DNA of 64,000 nt, from contig KQ964273.1 of the NCBI GenBank assembly GCA_001566295.1, positions 1 through 64,000 on the forward strand, written 5' to 3'. Made by a program: the position numbers and the translations under genes. The stretch comes from Microdochium bolleyi. Its lineage: Eukaryota; Ascomycota; Sordariomycetes; Xylariales; Microdochiaceae. A model generated the notes under the pieces. The model saw nothing but the letters and a program-made list of their open reading frames with translations, was not told the origin of the DNA and did no database searches. This document shows positions 54,733 through 64,000 of the stretch, piece by piece (position 1 is the stretch's first letter; each line of letters begins with the position of its first letter).

Positions 54733-55363
54733 GAAAGAGTTGGCGGTTGTTCCTTCATATATATCAATGCGGCTGTATCTAAGCATCTTCTCGTCGAACA
54801 GATCGGTGGACGAGGTTGTAGATCGTCTCTGGACCGGTTCAAGGTCCCATTCGGATCCAGATCGCCCACCAACCAACTTTTGCAGCAAAATCTCGTGGCA
54901 GCTCCGCTAGAGGCCTGCGTGGTGGACGGTAGTGGCATTGGTCTTGATTCCGTATGGCCCATGTGTCAGCCGTGACGACAATCAAGCCGCTACTACCATG
55001 GCTATTCTATGGTTAGTGTTTCGTGAAACACGTACCAGTATCGTGGAGATTAGGATTCTACACCAAATTACTGCTAACGAGAGTGCATATATGATGAATT
55101 TGGCTTTATCTATTAGAAAACTTATCGCGCTCGCCAACTTGGGCGGTGCAAGCAACGAAGGGAATGCCCAAGACGTGGAGAACACGCTACGGGCATCTAC
55201 TACTGACAGGGCTCAGCTTTCTCCCAAACGACGCTTCCTGAAGCTTGGCCACTTTCATTACCAGCGCACTTGGTAGACTAAAGACGCGTTTATCTACTTG
55301 TACGACAAAGAAAGGGGGCCGGATCTCGGCTTACTCTGTAAAGCTCCACCGTCTCTGCAACCC
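54733..55363. other. intergenic, AT-richer, possible old transposon debris
   Basis: The part at about 55010-55330 is more AT-rich than its surroundings and has short unrelated ORFs. It may be degraded repeat DNA, but no terminal repeats or domain are identified. Confidence 0.3.
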
Positions 55364-58137
55364 TCAAGGCTGATAGACCGATACGTTATCTATCCACGCG
55401 AGGCCTGGCCTGATTCTGTTTCCGCTCAAGACGATTTGAAGATCCATCGTGATGAAAGTCTCTGCCGATGCTGGCGCCGTGAATGGGACCGGTCCGAAGC
55501 CAACATATGGGTGTGCTGGGCCGCCACTGTAGAGGAGCCCCGAGAGCGGTTTGGAAAGGAGCTGCATGCTGATGTCTCCTGACCCCTTCAGATACACGTC
55601 GATGGATCCAATGGACATCACCACACCCACAAAGGTGAGCTCGTAGCTTGCACTCGGACACAGCGTGATAGTTTGTCCAAGAGTCATGGCTCTACGTTCG
55701 AGCGCGAGGATTTTCCTGCCACGGTTTTAGTTCATTGCATCTTCAAAGAGCCTTCCTCACCAATGGGTGGTAACAGGATGACATGGGGATGAACTTACGC
55801 TGCTTTACCCGAGTCCGACTCGAATACCGGCTCTGGCTTGAACGTGATGGCTCCGTTACCATTCTTGTACCACGGTGGGGCACTGAAGCCGTCCTCGCTA
55901 ATCGTATCTAGATCGGATCTCGTCTTGTCAGCAATCATACCCTTGTAGGCCTTGGCCAACAGGCTAGTGGTTGGGTGGGCTAGGAGACACTTACCAAAAC
56001 CACCATTCTTGACCGCATCAGTGGGCAAGCAGACCGCCGGCCCCGTCGGCGAGGGTAAATTCGACAGGTCCACACACTTTCCTTGAAAGCAGTAGCCTGA
56101 AGGACACACAATCCCGCAGGCACCGCAGTTGCGAGGATGGCTCTTGAAGTCGACACAGAGATCCCCGCAGCGATCGTCAACACATGTACAGCTCCCACCG
56201 CTACATCTGGTCTTGTAGGGACACTTGTTCCCACAAGCACCACAATTCGCGTTGTCGTTTTGTGTGTCGGCGATACACATGCACTGGGAGTTTCGGCACG
56301 CGAAGCTGGCTGCGGTATCACACCGTTTATTGCATTCACCACAATTGTTAGAATCGAACGGGGAGGCACACGAGTTGCCGCCGCAGTACGGGCTGCCGTC
56401 CTGGCAGTATGCGCCACACTGGCGGGCGGTTGTGTCCTTGAAAGCGTTGCCGCCAAGGAACGTGCTGACAACGGCGGCATAGAAGGTGGCCGAGAACTTG
56501 CACGCGCCGCGCTTGATCGGGCTGGACCACCACGAGTACTTTGCGCAGACAGTATCCTGCATGCAGTTGTAGAAGGCGACATTGCAGTTCTCAAACTGGC
56601 CCTGGTAGCAGTAGATCAGATTTGACTGGGCGCAGTGCTCTGCCGGCCCGCTGGCGCAGTTGGCGTAGCAGTAGTCGTGATTGTCACAGCATTGTCCGAA
56701 CTCAAGCTGTGGAATCCACGAGGACGTCGACCCGGAGCCGCAACCGTTCGCCGTCATATCGGTGGCTCCTGCCCGGCGCTTCGCATGCATGTTTGCAGGC
56801 ACAGAGGGCACGCGGGGATAGGCGCCATCCGTGTACGGCGACATGCGGCGCGTGAGATCGAGCATGGCGTGGTTGGGAGATCGCCGGCGAGTGCCAGAGG
56901 TCACCGAGTTGCTTCCGGTAGGGGCCTTGTCCGTGGTGAAGAGTATCTCCTTGGACTTGTCTGGCCGACCTGGGACAACAACGGTGCTGATGCCATCCTC
57001 GCCGACCTTCCACGTCATGGCGGTGCGATCAGGAGCATAGATGACGAGGCGGCCTTCGCAAGTGAAGCTGAAGATCCGCGTCACCGTGTCGCCGCTCGAG
57101 CCGTTAGAGCTGGCGGCTACAGTAGACACCTTTCCAGTGCTTTTGCTGTAGGCCACGTAGGCCTTCTGCCCTCGTACTGTTGTGGCCAGGTCAAAGGTGT
57201 TTGGCCCCACAGACTCCAGGTGGTACTTGATGCTGTCATAGTAGGCCTCATTGTCCTTGGCGAGTTGGCCAGTGGGGTCCTCGGTATGTCCGAAGCCAGG
57301 GAAGTCGCTCTCCTCGAGGACGCCAATGCCGCCGTTCTTTGGCACGAAGCGGTTGCCGGCATTGTCAGCAAGGCGGAGCGTCTCAGTCGTGACAGTGTCC
57401 ACGTCGATCACACATGGAGGCGTGCCCGTTGGCGTGACCTCGAGCGAGTATGTGCTCGTGATGGGGAGGGCAGAGGCAGCAGTCGACGTGAAAACAATGG
57501 GTAGGGTGACCTCGTAGAAGGTGTAATCAGCCGTGTTGAATGTGGTCGCTGCAGTCTCGCTCGTGCTCGCAGATACCGTAAGGCTGCTGGCCACGCTCTC
57601 CGATATAGTTGAACTTGAGGCGAGGCTCTCTGTCCCTGTCGAAGTGGAACTTTGGCTCTCGGAGCTAGCCGAGCTCGATGTCGCGGTCTCGGATAGTGTA
57701 GTGCTGGACTCTGTCGTAGAAATGGTGCTGGACAGAGAGCCCGACAATGAAGTGGCGGATGAAGCAAGCGAGAGTGACGACGACGACGACGACGACGATG
57801 ACAATGAGTACGTGTTGCTTGTGTCTGTGGCCGCCGAAATGCTCGAGGCGGTAGAAGACGATCCAGTCGCGCCGGTAGTTGTGGTACCTCCGCTCAACGA
57901 CGCTATCGTAGTAGTCAAGCTCGAGGAAGCATGATTAGACTGAGAGGTCGTGGATTTCGTGCTCGCAGAGGGGGTGTAAGATCCAGGCACCGGACTGGTG
58001 GCGTAAGCACCCTTGGTGGTCGAGGCGGACAGAGAAGAAGCTGGTGGACGAGGATTGCACTTGCTGGCATCGACGCCTGCGAGGGCCGCAGCAAGCGCTA
58101 CCAGTGTGGGCAGTGCCGAGGGAGTGACGAAGTTCAT
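55364..58137 (-). CDS. secreted modular protein with phospholipase A2-like domain
   Basis: Three exons, complement(55364..55715, 55799..55907, 55995..58137), encode 867 residues. Order: signal peptide (MNFVTPSALPTLVALAAALAGVDA); a Ser/Thr-rich stalk to about residue 215; an unknown domain (IDVDTVTTETLRLADNAGNRF to IFSFTCEGRLVIYA); dibasic sites (TRRRS, LTRRM, AKRRAG) suggesting Kex2-type processing; and a PLA2-like domain with FGQCCDNHDYCYANC (catalytic-type His487-Asp488). Short cysteine-rich repeats follow (NCGxCxxxC patterns), then a C-terminal beta-rich domain that starts NGGFDTISEDGF and ends ITLCPSASYELTFVG to AWIDNVSVYQP, like a carbohydrate-binding jelly roll. The 87-nt second intron is in frame and stop-free. 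The start at 58137 lies 110 nt after a TATATTTT element; upstream in-frame ATGs precede the signal peptide. Confidence 0.85.
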
Positions 58138-58255
58138 CGCACAGTTGTCTCGGCAGATGCGGAAGACCCAAGAAACTTCGTGTCGGATGGAAAACACGCA
58201 AGACTTCCAGAATGGACCGGTTGGGCCCATCGTTCTGAAGATGCAGAAAATATAT

Positions 58256-59128
58256 GTGACGGCCACGGGGGTCTAGAAGCTACCAACAGCACATTGCGAT
58301 GCCGGCAAGTCGTGAAAGAGCGAGGCTAAGAACGCCATATTGGCGCCACTGCATCTTTCAGCTCACAACAAAAGCCGGAGGGGGTTCCGGTGTCCCAGGG
58401 CTTTGATGGCGGTCAGAAAGTCTGTCACCAGGGCTGGCTTCCACAATCTGGCTCGATCTGAATTGGCCTTGTCCGAATCAGGCACGAAGGCGAACCCAAC
58501 GCGTAGCGACGCCTAGAATACAGCGACCGAAGTCTGAAGACATTGCCGGTCGCGAAGCAGAGCATTTCCCCAGTGGGAAAGTGACATCCTCCACACAGCT
58601 CGCAGACGCGCGCCCTGAGATCAGCTTCAGGGGTTGTGCAGCACCACGCCTGGGAAAAAACAATAGATCCGTGGGGCGCGACGCCCGCACTAAACTTCAT
58701 GCAGGAACAGAATAGCCAGTACAGTCCAGTCCAGACTTTCAGCTCGCTCTAGCTTTCTCCCGCATTAGCGCTTCCTCGTTGTGTAAGCCATGTACTGATC
58801 CGTTCCGTGGAAATGCGAAGTTGGAGCTGTCAACGCCTCGGGGTTCCCCGTGGTCGGCAAGCGGGATTCGAAAGCCGCAGCAAGGAACATTCTGTTTGGG
58901 AGAGACTCCGCGATAATCCAGCGGCCAGTCTCATTGGCCTGCACGGGGAGAAGTGAGTCAGCTGCGATGCTGTAGTATAGTGTGCTTGTGGTAATGCTGG
59001 GGTGCGTGGTGCAAGGAGCCTATATCCATACCTCCAGGCACTTCTTCGTGGTTTCCTTGGACGTGGTCCCTTTCTACCGGAAGGTAGAACATGCGGACCG
59101 CATCAGTGGCGATGCGAAGCTCGACTAG
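58256..59128. other. intergenic, PLA2-like gene promoter side
   Basis: No recognisable gene; two overlapping minus-strand ORFs at 58425-58700 look random. Confidence 0.35.
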
Positions 59129-59203
59129 CTAGTCACGGACGGTGTCGTCCATCTTGACATCAGTGTTCTTGCCAAAGCAGCGAGCCGGCTTGCGTTTTCC
59201 CAT
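59129..59203 (-). CDS. very short ORF, possible micropeptide or upstream exon
   Basis: An ATG in good context (CTTCACAATGGG) after a CA/CT-rich, leader-like stretch opens a 24-codon ORF (MGKRKPARCFGKNTDVKMDD...). It is basic and has no signal peptide. It may be the first exon of a larger gene whose continuation I cannot find, or noise. Confidence 0.2.
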   Translation of the reverse strand: MGKRKPARCFGKNTDVKMDDTVRD

Positions 59204-59823
59204 TGTGAAGTGTGGTGTGCGGCGTGATGGGTGGTGGGTGGTGGGACGTGCGTAAGGACTCGACACACTGGCTGGTGATGATGGCAAGTCTTGAATGTGA
59301 AGTGCCCGAGTTGGGACTGTGCAGAACAAATAGAGCACTTCGCTCAGCACGGACCAGACAGCTTTAGGGACAGGAAACATTGAAGCGAGGTAGCAGTCAC
59401 AATGTCAAGGGTTGCATGCGGGGGTCCTACCCTACGCGCCAGCCGCGGCCCAGCGCAGCGCGGCTGTCAAGATGCAAGCACGAGCATCCTACTTAAGGTG
59501 ATTTTGAAGACATCCGATGTTGACGGCAGAGGTTGTCTTGGTGGATCGGACTGATGCAAAACAACAATGTGCAAAGGTCCAATACCATTTTGAGATACTA
59601 ACCCACCTTCTATTCGTTACCACGTTGCGCCTGTCTCCAAGGTTGATTTGACCAGTGGGATTTCTGGGACCTATTCTTTTCCTGTGCTCACATTGGTTTG
59701 GCCAAACCGGCTCACCTCTGGACATCTGGACCTCTAGAACTCTGGAAGCTAGTCGAGCGACCAAGGCCAAGAATGGACAGGGCCTCTCCTTTGCCAGATT
59801 CCAACGGTCACAGTGCCGAGAAT
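59204..59823. other. intergenic, NmrA-like gene 3' flank
   Basis: No gene recognised. Confidence 0.35.
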
Positions 59824-60909
59824 CTACACCTTCTCGTCCAGTACCAGGCTCCAATCCTCGCTCTTGAAATAGTCCTCCAGCGACGCAGTCTTGATCCCGA
59901 GCTCCTTCGGTGTCTTCACTTCGGGATTGCCACCAGTGTACCCGAACTCGCCAAAAAACCGGAGGTCATCGAGCAGAGTACTGGTCTCCATCCCCGGTGT
60001 CAAATACCGGGCATACTCCTCCTCGCTGACATCCCTCGCAGTCGCCGTTACTCCCAGAGTACGGCCCCAAAGAGCTGCGTATTCCGGCTTTGAGATGAAC
60101 TCGGTGACACCGAGAACATGCGTGCCTGGCGGGTGCCGAAGAACAAGGGCCTCGACAAAGGCGCCCGTGTCCCGGCTCGCCACCACCTCTGGGTAGCCGC
60201 CGGCGGGTGCCCATGCTCCCATGTACACAAACTCGAACGTGCCGTCTGGCTGCTTGTGCGCCCTGAAGGGGCCAATGTCCCGCCACGTCTCCTGGTAGAC
60301 GCCCATGGTGACTGTGCTCAGGACCGAGTTCAGTGGGGAGGCACGCATGTAGCTCTCGGCGGCAGCCTTGGAATCGAACTCCCACGAGTGCTTGTACTTG
60401 CCGCCGCTGATTTTCTGGACGGGGGCTAGGGTCGAGAAGACGAATTTCTCCAGGGTAGAGAGGATCGTGGGGTTGGAAGCTGCCTTGGCAACGTTGATTC
60501 CTTGTGCCTTTTCGAGATCGCCAGCATACTCTTCGAGCGATCGGCCAGCCGCTGCTGCCTTCTCCTGCAGCGCACTGTCGTTGGTGACCCGGGTGTGATT
60601 TGCGTAGAAGTCCGTGACGGCAAAGATGGCGTGCGTGCCCGCGAAAGCAGCCTCGAGAGAGCCCACGTCCTCGTAGTCGCCTTGGACAATCTCGACTCCC
60701 CGATCTGCTAGAGCCTTTGCCTTGGCAGAGCTGGGGCTGCGTGTGACGCCGCGGACAGTCCACCCGGGGATCGATAGGAACTGCCGTGCGACAGAGCCGC
60801 CCTGTTGAGATTCTATGAGAACCGGATCCAGACGTTCGTGATGTGCAAACTGGTGTCTTACCTGCGTTCCCGTGGCTCCCAGGACAGTGATGATTTTCTT
60901 GCTCAGCAT
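59824..60909 (-). CDS. NmrA-like NAD(P)-binding oxidoreductase
   Basis: Two exons, complement(59824..60801, 60862..60909), encode 341 residues. The 60-nt intron (GTAAGA...CAACAG) is a multiple of three and stop-free, so an unspliced reading would add 20 residues inside the nucleotide-binding loop. Splicing restores the Rossmann motif GATGTQGGSVARQFL. Further family features are GWTVRGVTRSP, GVEIVQGDYEDVGSLEAAFAGTHAIFAVTDFY, FVFSTLAPVQKISGGKYKH and SYMRA. NmrA-like proteins are atypical short-chain dehydrogenases that often sense the NAD(P) redox state and may regulate nitrogen metabolism; others are reductases. Cytosolic; no substrate inferred. Confidence 0.93.
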   Translation of the reverse strand: MLSKKIITVLGATGTQVRHQFAHHERLDPVLIESQQGGSVARQFLSIPGWTVRGVTRSPSSAKAKALADRGVEIVQGDYEDVGSLEAAFAGTHAIFAVTDFYANHTRVTNDSALQEKAAAAGRSLEEYAGDLEKAQGINVAKAASNPTILSTLEKFVFSTLAPVQKISGGKYKHSWEFDSKAAAESYMRASPLNSVLSTVTMGVYQETWRDIGPFRAHKQPDGTFEFVYMGAWAPAGGYPEVVASRDTGAFVEALVLRHPPGTHVLGVTEFISKPEYAALWGRTLGVTATARDVSEEEYARYLTPGMETSTLLDDLRFFGEFGYTGGNPEVKTPKELGIKTASLEDYFKSEDWSLVLDEKV

Positions 60910-62939
60910 GTTGGCTTGGTCTGTGTATGTCTATGTCGTCGAATGCGCATGGACGAGCTTGGCCGCGTGCTTCAAGCTGGGTTTAAATATTGCGTCTGAA
61001 TGGCGTGCGTCATCTCGTGTCTGAGGACTGCCAGGCCGGCCGTGGCCTGAGGACCGAAAGAGGGTAACGAGGATCGACGGCTGTTTCCGTGGAGCTTGCT
61101 GCACATGGCTGACATTTGCTGGGGCAGATCTCCTGTGATTGGCTTATACGGCATCTGCCAAGGTGTCCAGCAGCTTCCCCGTCCAACACCTTGTCAGCCA
61201 CTTGCATCCCCCTTCTTGGCAATGCTCACTCTTGGGCCCGGCTCACTTTCGCAGCAGTTGAAACCACACGAGAATGAGAAGGTATGCCGTGCCATGCCAC
61301 TCTGCTCGGAGAAGCTCCGTTCCTTGCGTCACCGATGATATATTTGTAAGCAATGCAAGCAGCTGACACTGTGTTCGGCAGCCGGCCCCTCGGGACCTTG
61401 GCAGTTACTCTGAAGGCAATGCTGATTAAGCGAGACGTCGAGCATCATCCCTCTTCCAGGACGGTTGGGTAGCATTTGGAGCCAGTATGGATAACAAGCT
61501 AATCATTATGGCGCATTGCGGCCAATCCTACGCAGGACCATAGCTTTTCCCTACTCGATCCAGGGACACTGTGCCTTTCGAGTGAGGTGAGCACCAAGCT
61601 CTAAACCACAAGCTCTTGACCACAAGCTCGATGCCCACGTGGCAGGCCGCAAGCAGCGCGTTGACGTCGCCGTCCTGGCCCTTCAGATGGCTCTCGGTCT
61701 GCTCATTAGCAGCTCGAACCAGGTACTCTGTCTCCGCACAAGGTCCCAAGTCCTCACCAACTTGATTTGGCTCTACACTCTATGGACCAACTTAGCCTAG
61801 AGCACTGGCGGCAAGCATCGCGCAACAACGACCGCGGCTCACTTTTGAGCTGTTAGCGTCTACATTCGGCAGGGCGACCTCATATTGGCCGGTACCACTC
61901 TTGAGCTTGTCCTGAGTCACCTGTTCAGGCTCATTAGCAAATCGAATTCAACTGCTTGAGCAATTCATGTCTAGCTCACCACGCGGAGGTCTTGTGCAGC
62001 CAAGCTATGTAACAGGCAAAGGTAACATTTAACAAGACAAGAAAAGGCGCATGCCAAGCAAGACAATAGCGGTACATTCCTCTGCGATCAAGAGTTGGCA
62101 CAGATGTTGTGGCTTGATGTCCGTCACAGGCCAAGATTTCCCCAAGCAGATTACATCCTCAACATTTTCCGTATCATTCTCCAGTAACCATGGGTACTCT
62201 AGAAGTGCGCTCCACGAATTCTGGATGCCCCTCTCTGGTGATTGACGACCTGCCAATTGCTGAGATCGTGCACGACCAATCGTGAGACGAGTGCAGGAGT
62301 CATGCCAATAATTTCAGATCTTCCTTACAGAGAAATTCTCATTCTCAAAAACATGGTGAAGAGATCGACTCCCTGTCTACGTGGCTCGCCACCCTTCAAG
62401 ACCAGTAATCAGAGTTACGAGACCGGATACTCGGGCTTCTCCCAGAATCCTGGCACTCGATGGACCACCAAATGTAACAGCCGGCCCAGCAGATGATGCC
62501 GACCTCGAGGTGCTCTAGATCGCATACCAGTACCCTACCTTGAGCGCGGACGGTGTTTCCATACGCAGCTTGAGATCCTAATCAGAAATCCCGTCCGCAT
62601 TAGAAGTATCCGTGGCTTGCCAATGGCCACGAAGGTGCTAAGTGGCTCTCACGTATGAGTGCCCTTCCGTCGTAGATTTTATCCAGGCCACCACTCTCTT
62701 ACGAGACAAACATTCCCGAAAACCAGGACAACCCCGAATAACGAGTTCCTTCACTGCTCGACCTTTCATTATCCCCAAATTCCGGAACTCATGAACACAC
62801 TACCACATACGGCGTTCAGGAGGGCAGCTGATAATCAGTGTGATTCCCAGGCTCTACGCCGCAGCCGCGATGAAGGCAAGTCGATGGGCGTCCTACATCT
62901 GCCTTCATGTCTGAGCTCCGGTCTGAAGGGAATACTGAA
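60910..62939. other. gene-poor, decayed sequence
   Basis: About 2 kb with no intact gene. The NmrA-like promoter lies at its left (TATTTAAA near 60982, minus). Apart from the ankyrin-like fragment at 61528-61749, no domain is recognised. Confidence 0.4.
61528..61749 (-). pseudogene. possible ankyrin-repeat remnant
   Basis: A 73-codon ORF contains GDVNALLAACHVGIELVVKSL, which resembles the ankyrin pattern (G-ALxxACxxGHxxVVxxLL). Only about one repeat is recognisable and no flanking repeats are open, so a decayed NACHT- or HET-associated ankyrin gene is one explanation and chance another. Confidence 0.25.
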
Positions 62940-63972
62940 GGTGCAGGGCATAGCATGACGACATCGCATACGTAAGCAGCTTCCTTATACATTTGGGGGA
63001 GCCTAGCAGATTGGCAGATATTTCTTGATTCACAATGGTGACACCAATGTCCCGGTTTCCAAGAACATTCGTGCAGCCCTTGTGTCTATGAAGCCGTTCA
63101 GTGAGACCTTCTATGTCTGGGTTGACGCCTTTTGTGTAGATCAAGCAACCTTGACAAGAAGTTGTTCCAGCTTGGTCGCATGCCGCAGATCTACCAACAA
63201 GTTCACCACCTTTGTGTTCATCCAGGAGAACACGATACCAACACTAGCAGCCTTGTCCAATTCCTGGGCTGGAACCATGTTTCTGGCAACTTGTTTTCTC
63301 ACATCCTACGCCGGCTGGAGATCAGTCGGAGTCATGTTCTGATGGCCCATCTTGATGTGGGCTTCCGGTTGCGGTCGCGGCGGTTGTGGGTGCAAAGAGC
63401 ACATCACGTCTTTGCGAAATCCGATCTTCGTACTAAGTCAACACAGCTTTCTAGCAGCTGACGCTTCTCATCGGTAGCACACCTATCCGATGAGGCCTTC
63501 GGGATACTGGTGCTCTGCCAATTCTAGCACATACGGAGCATCACCAAGGTCGCTGTTGGGCGTATGCGGGGAGAAAACCTTCATGCAGTAGGAGTGCCTG
63601 GCCAGCCAGTTGCCGCCCAAGGCCATGAGGAAGCATCCATTAAGGTCACGTAGTGGACGTCATTTATCTATTTGCATCGATGGATTCAGCAAAGGCTTTT
63701 GGTGTTGACGTTGTCGCATGGTCCGTCTTTCTCAACATCACCTTGAAGTCGTTCAATATCGGGTTCGCGCGCTCGGCACATCACCTGCTGGCATTGTCGG
63801 CCGATTATTTGAGGCCGCATTCTGTGGCAAGTCATTAATGTCTGCTCGTCACGGGCTCGTTGGGATGGGCACGGGAGGTGTGAGGGAAATTAGAGCCGGC
63901 GACGAGATCGTATTGCTTCGCGAGGCACGATATCCGCTGATCTTGCGCAAAGTCTCGGGAACTAGAACATAG
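62940..63972 (+). pseudogene. HET-domain (heterokaryon incompatibility) pseudogene
   Basis: Fragments in changing frames match the HET domain in order. LPYTFGGA resembles the LSYxWG motif and is followed by a stop. The segment FLIHNGDTNVPVSKNIRAAL through VWVDAFCVDQ resembles motif 2 (WVDAxCIDQ). After a frame change comes SNLDKKLFQLGRMPQIYQQVHHL (motif 3, NxxEKxxQLxxMxxIY). DVIYLFASMDSAKAFGVD and the C-terminal GKSLMSARHGLVGMGTG...AGDEIVLLREARYPLILR (GxxLGxGP...GDxVxxLxGxxxPxxLR) follow downstream in yet another frame. At least two frameshifts and several stops rule out a product. Intact HET proteins trigger cell death on fusion of incompatible hyphae. Confidence 0.75.
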
Positions 63973-64000
63973 CAAAGATGATGAGCCAGGTGGTTCGGAT

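Noticed and set aside
54733..55363. Transposon inserted beside the third 5S gene
   Set aside because: Somewhat AT-rich, but no terminal repeats, target duplication or transposase fragments could be identified.
58138..58266. 43-residue N-terminal extension of the PLA2-like protein
   Set aside because: It overlaps the TATA-like element, and the signal peptide begins at 58137.
1..64000. CRISPR arrays, insertion sequences or bacterial operons
   Set aside because: No direct-repeat/spacer pattern, no transposase and no bacterial gene organisation; the DNA is fungal.

Overview
The window is nuclear DNA from a filamentous ascomycete, most likely a Sordariomycete. Evidence: short spliceosomal introns of about 55-125 nt with GTRNGT donors and CTRAC-type branch points, dispersed 5S rRNA genes (three copies, not in an array), fungal families (Zn2Cys6 and C2H2 regulators, AA9 LPMO, rhodopsin-fold membrane protein, HET relic, mucin-like wall proteins), and gene spacing of about 2-4 kb. 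The species cannot be fixed from the sequence alone. Exon models below were built by eye; every multi-exon model gives an uninterrupted reading frame whose length is a multiple of three.

Layout. 1-5.6 kb: the 3' part of a 5S gene, a SulP sulfate-type transporter (-) and a secreted proteinase-K-like subtilase (-). 7.7-10 kb: a small secreted protein with a 5'UTR intron and an intron-containing tRNA-Ala(UGC). 10.3-14.1 kb: a C2H2 plus Zn2Cys6 transcription factor divergent from the complex I PSST/20-kDa subunit. 14.8-19.6 kb: a secreted carboxylesterase, a Nif3-like small protein and a seven-TM rhodopsin-domain protein with 20- and 34-nt exons. 21.9-28.9 kb: a secreted BBE-type FAD oxidoreductase, an unknown 144-aa protein and an intronless Kp43-type subtilase. 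31.2-34.7 kb: an AA9 LPMO, a B3/B4-domain protein and an L-asparaginase II-type enzyme. 35.4-37.4 kb: low-certainty transcription units including a duplicated 22-residue peptide module. 38.9-43.4 kb: a homeodomain plus C2H2 regulator and a Ser/Thr-rich secreted wall-type protein. 44.4-47.4 kb: a complete 5S gene and a large membrane protein, followed by a receiver-domain remnant. 51-54.1 kb: an intronless secreted subtilase and a six-cysteine small secreted protein. 54.6-60.9 kb: a third 5S gene, a modular secreted phospholipase-A2-like protein and an NmrA-like oxidoreductase. 61.5-64 kb: decayed sequence containing a HET-domain pseudogene.

No operon-like or biosynthetic cluster logic is evident: no PKS, NRPS or terpene core enzyme is present. 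The clearest theme is secretion: three subtilases (two secreted), an esterase, an LPMO, a FAD oxidoreductase, a PLA2-like protein, a mucin-like protein and two small cysteine-containing secreted proteins, interleaved with housekeeping genes. That fits a saprotroph or pathogen that degrades external polymers. The most informative non-coding observation is that the 5S genes are a divergent isotype whose helices remain paired through compensatory changes.
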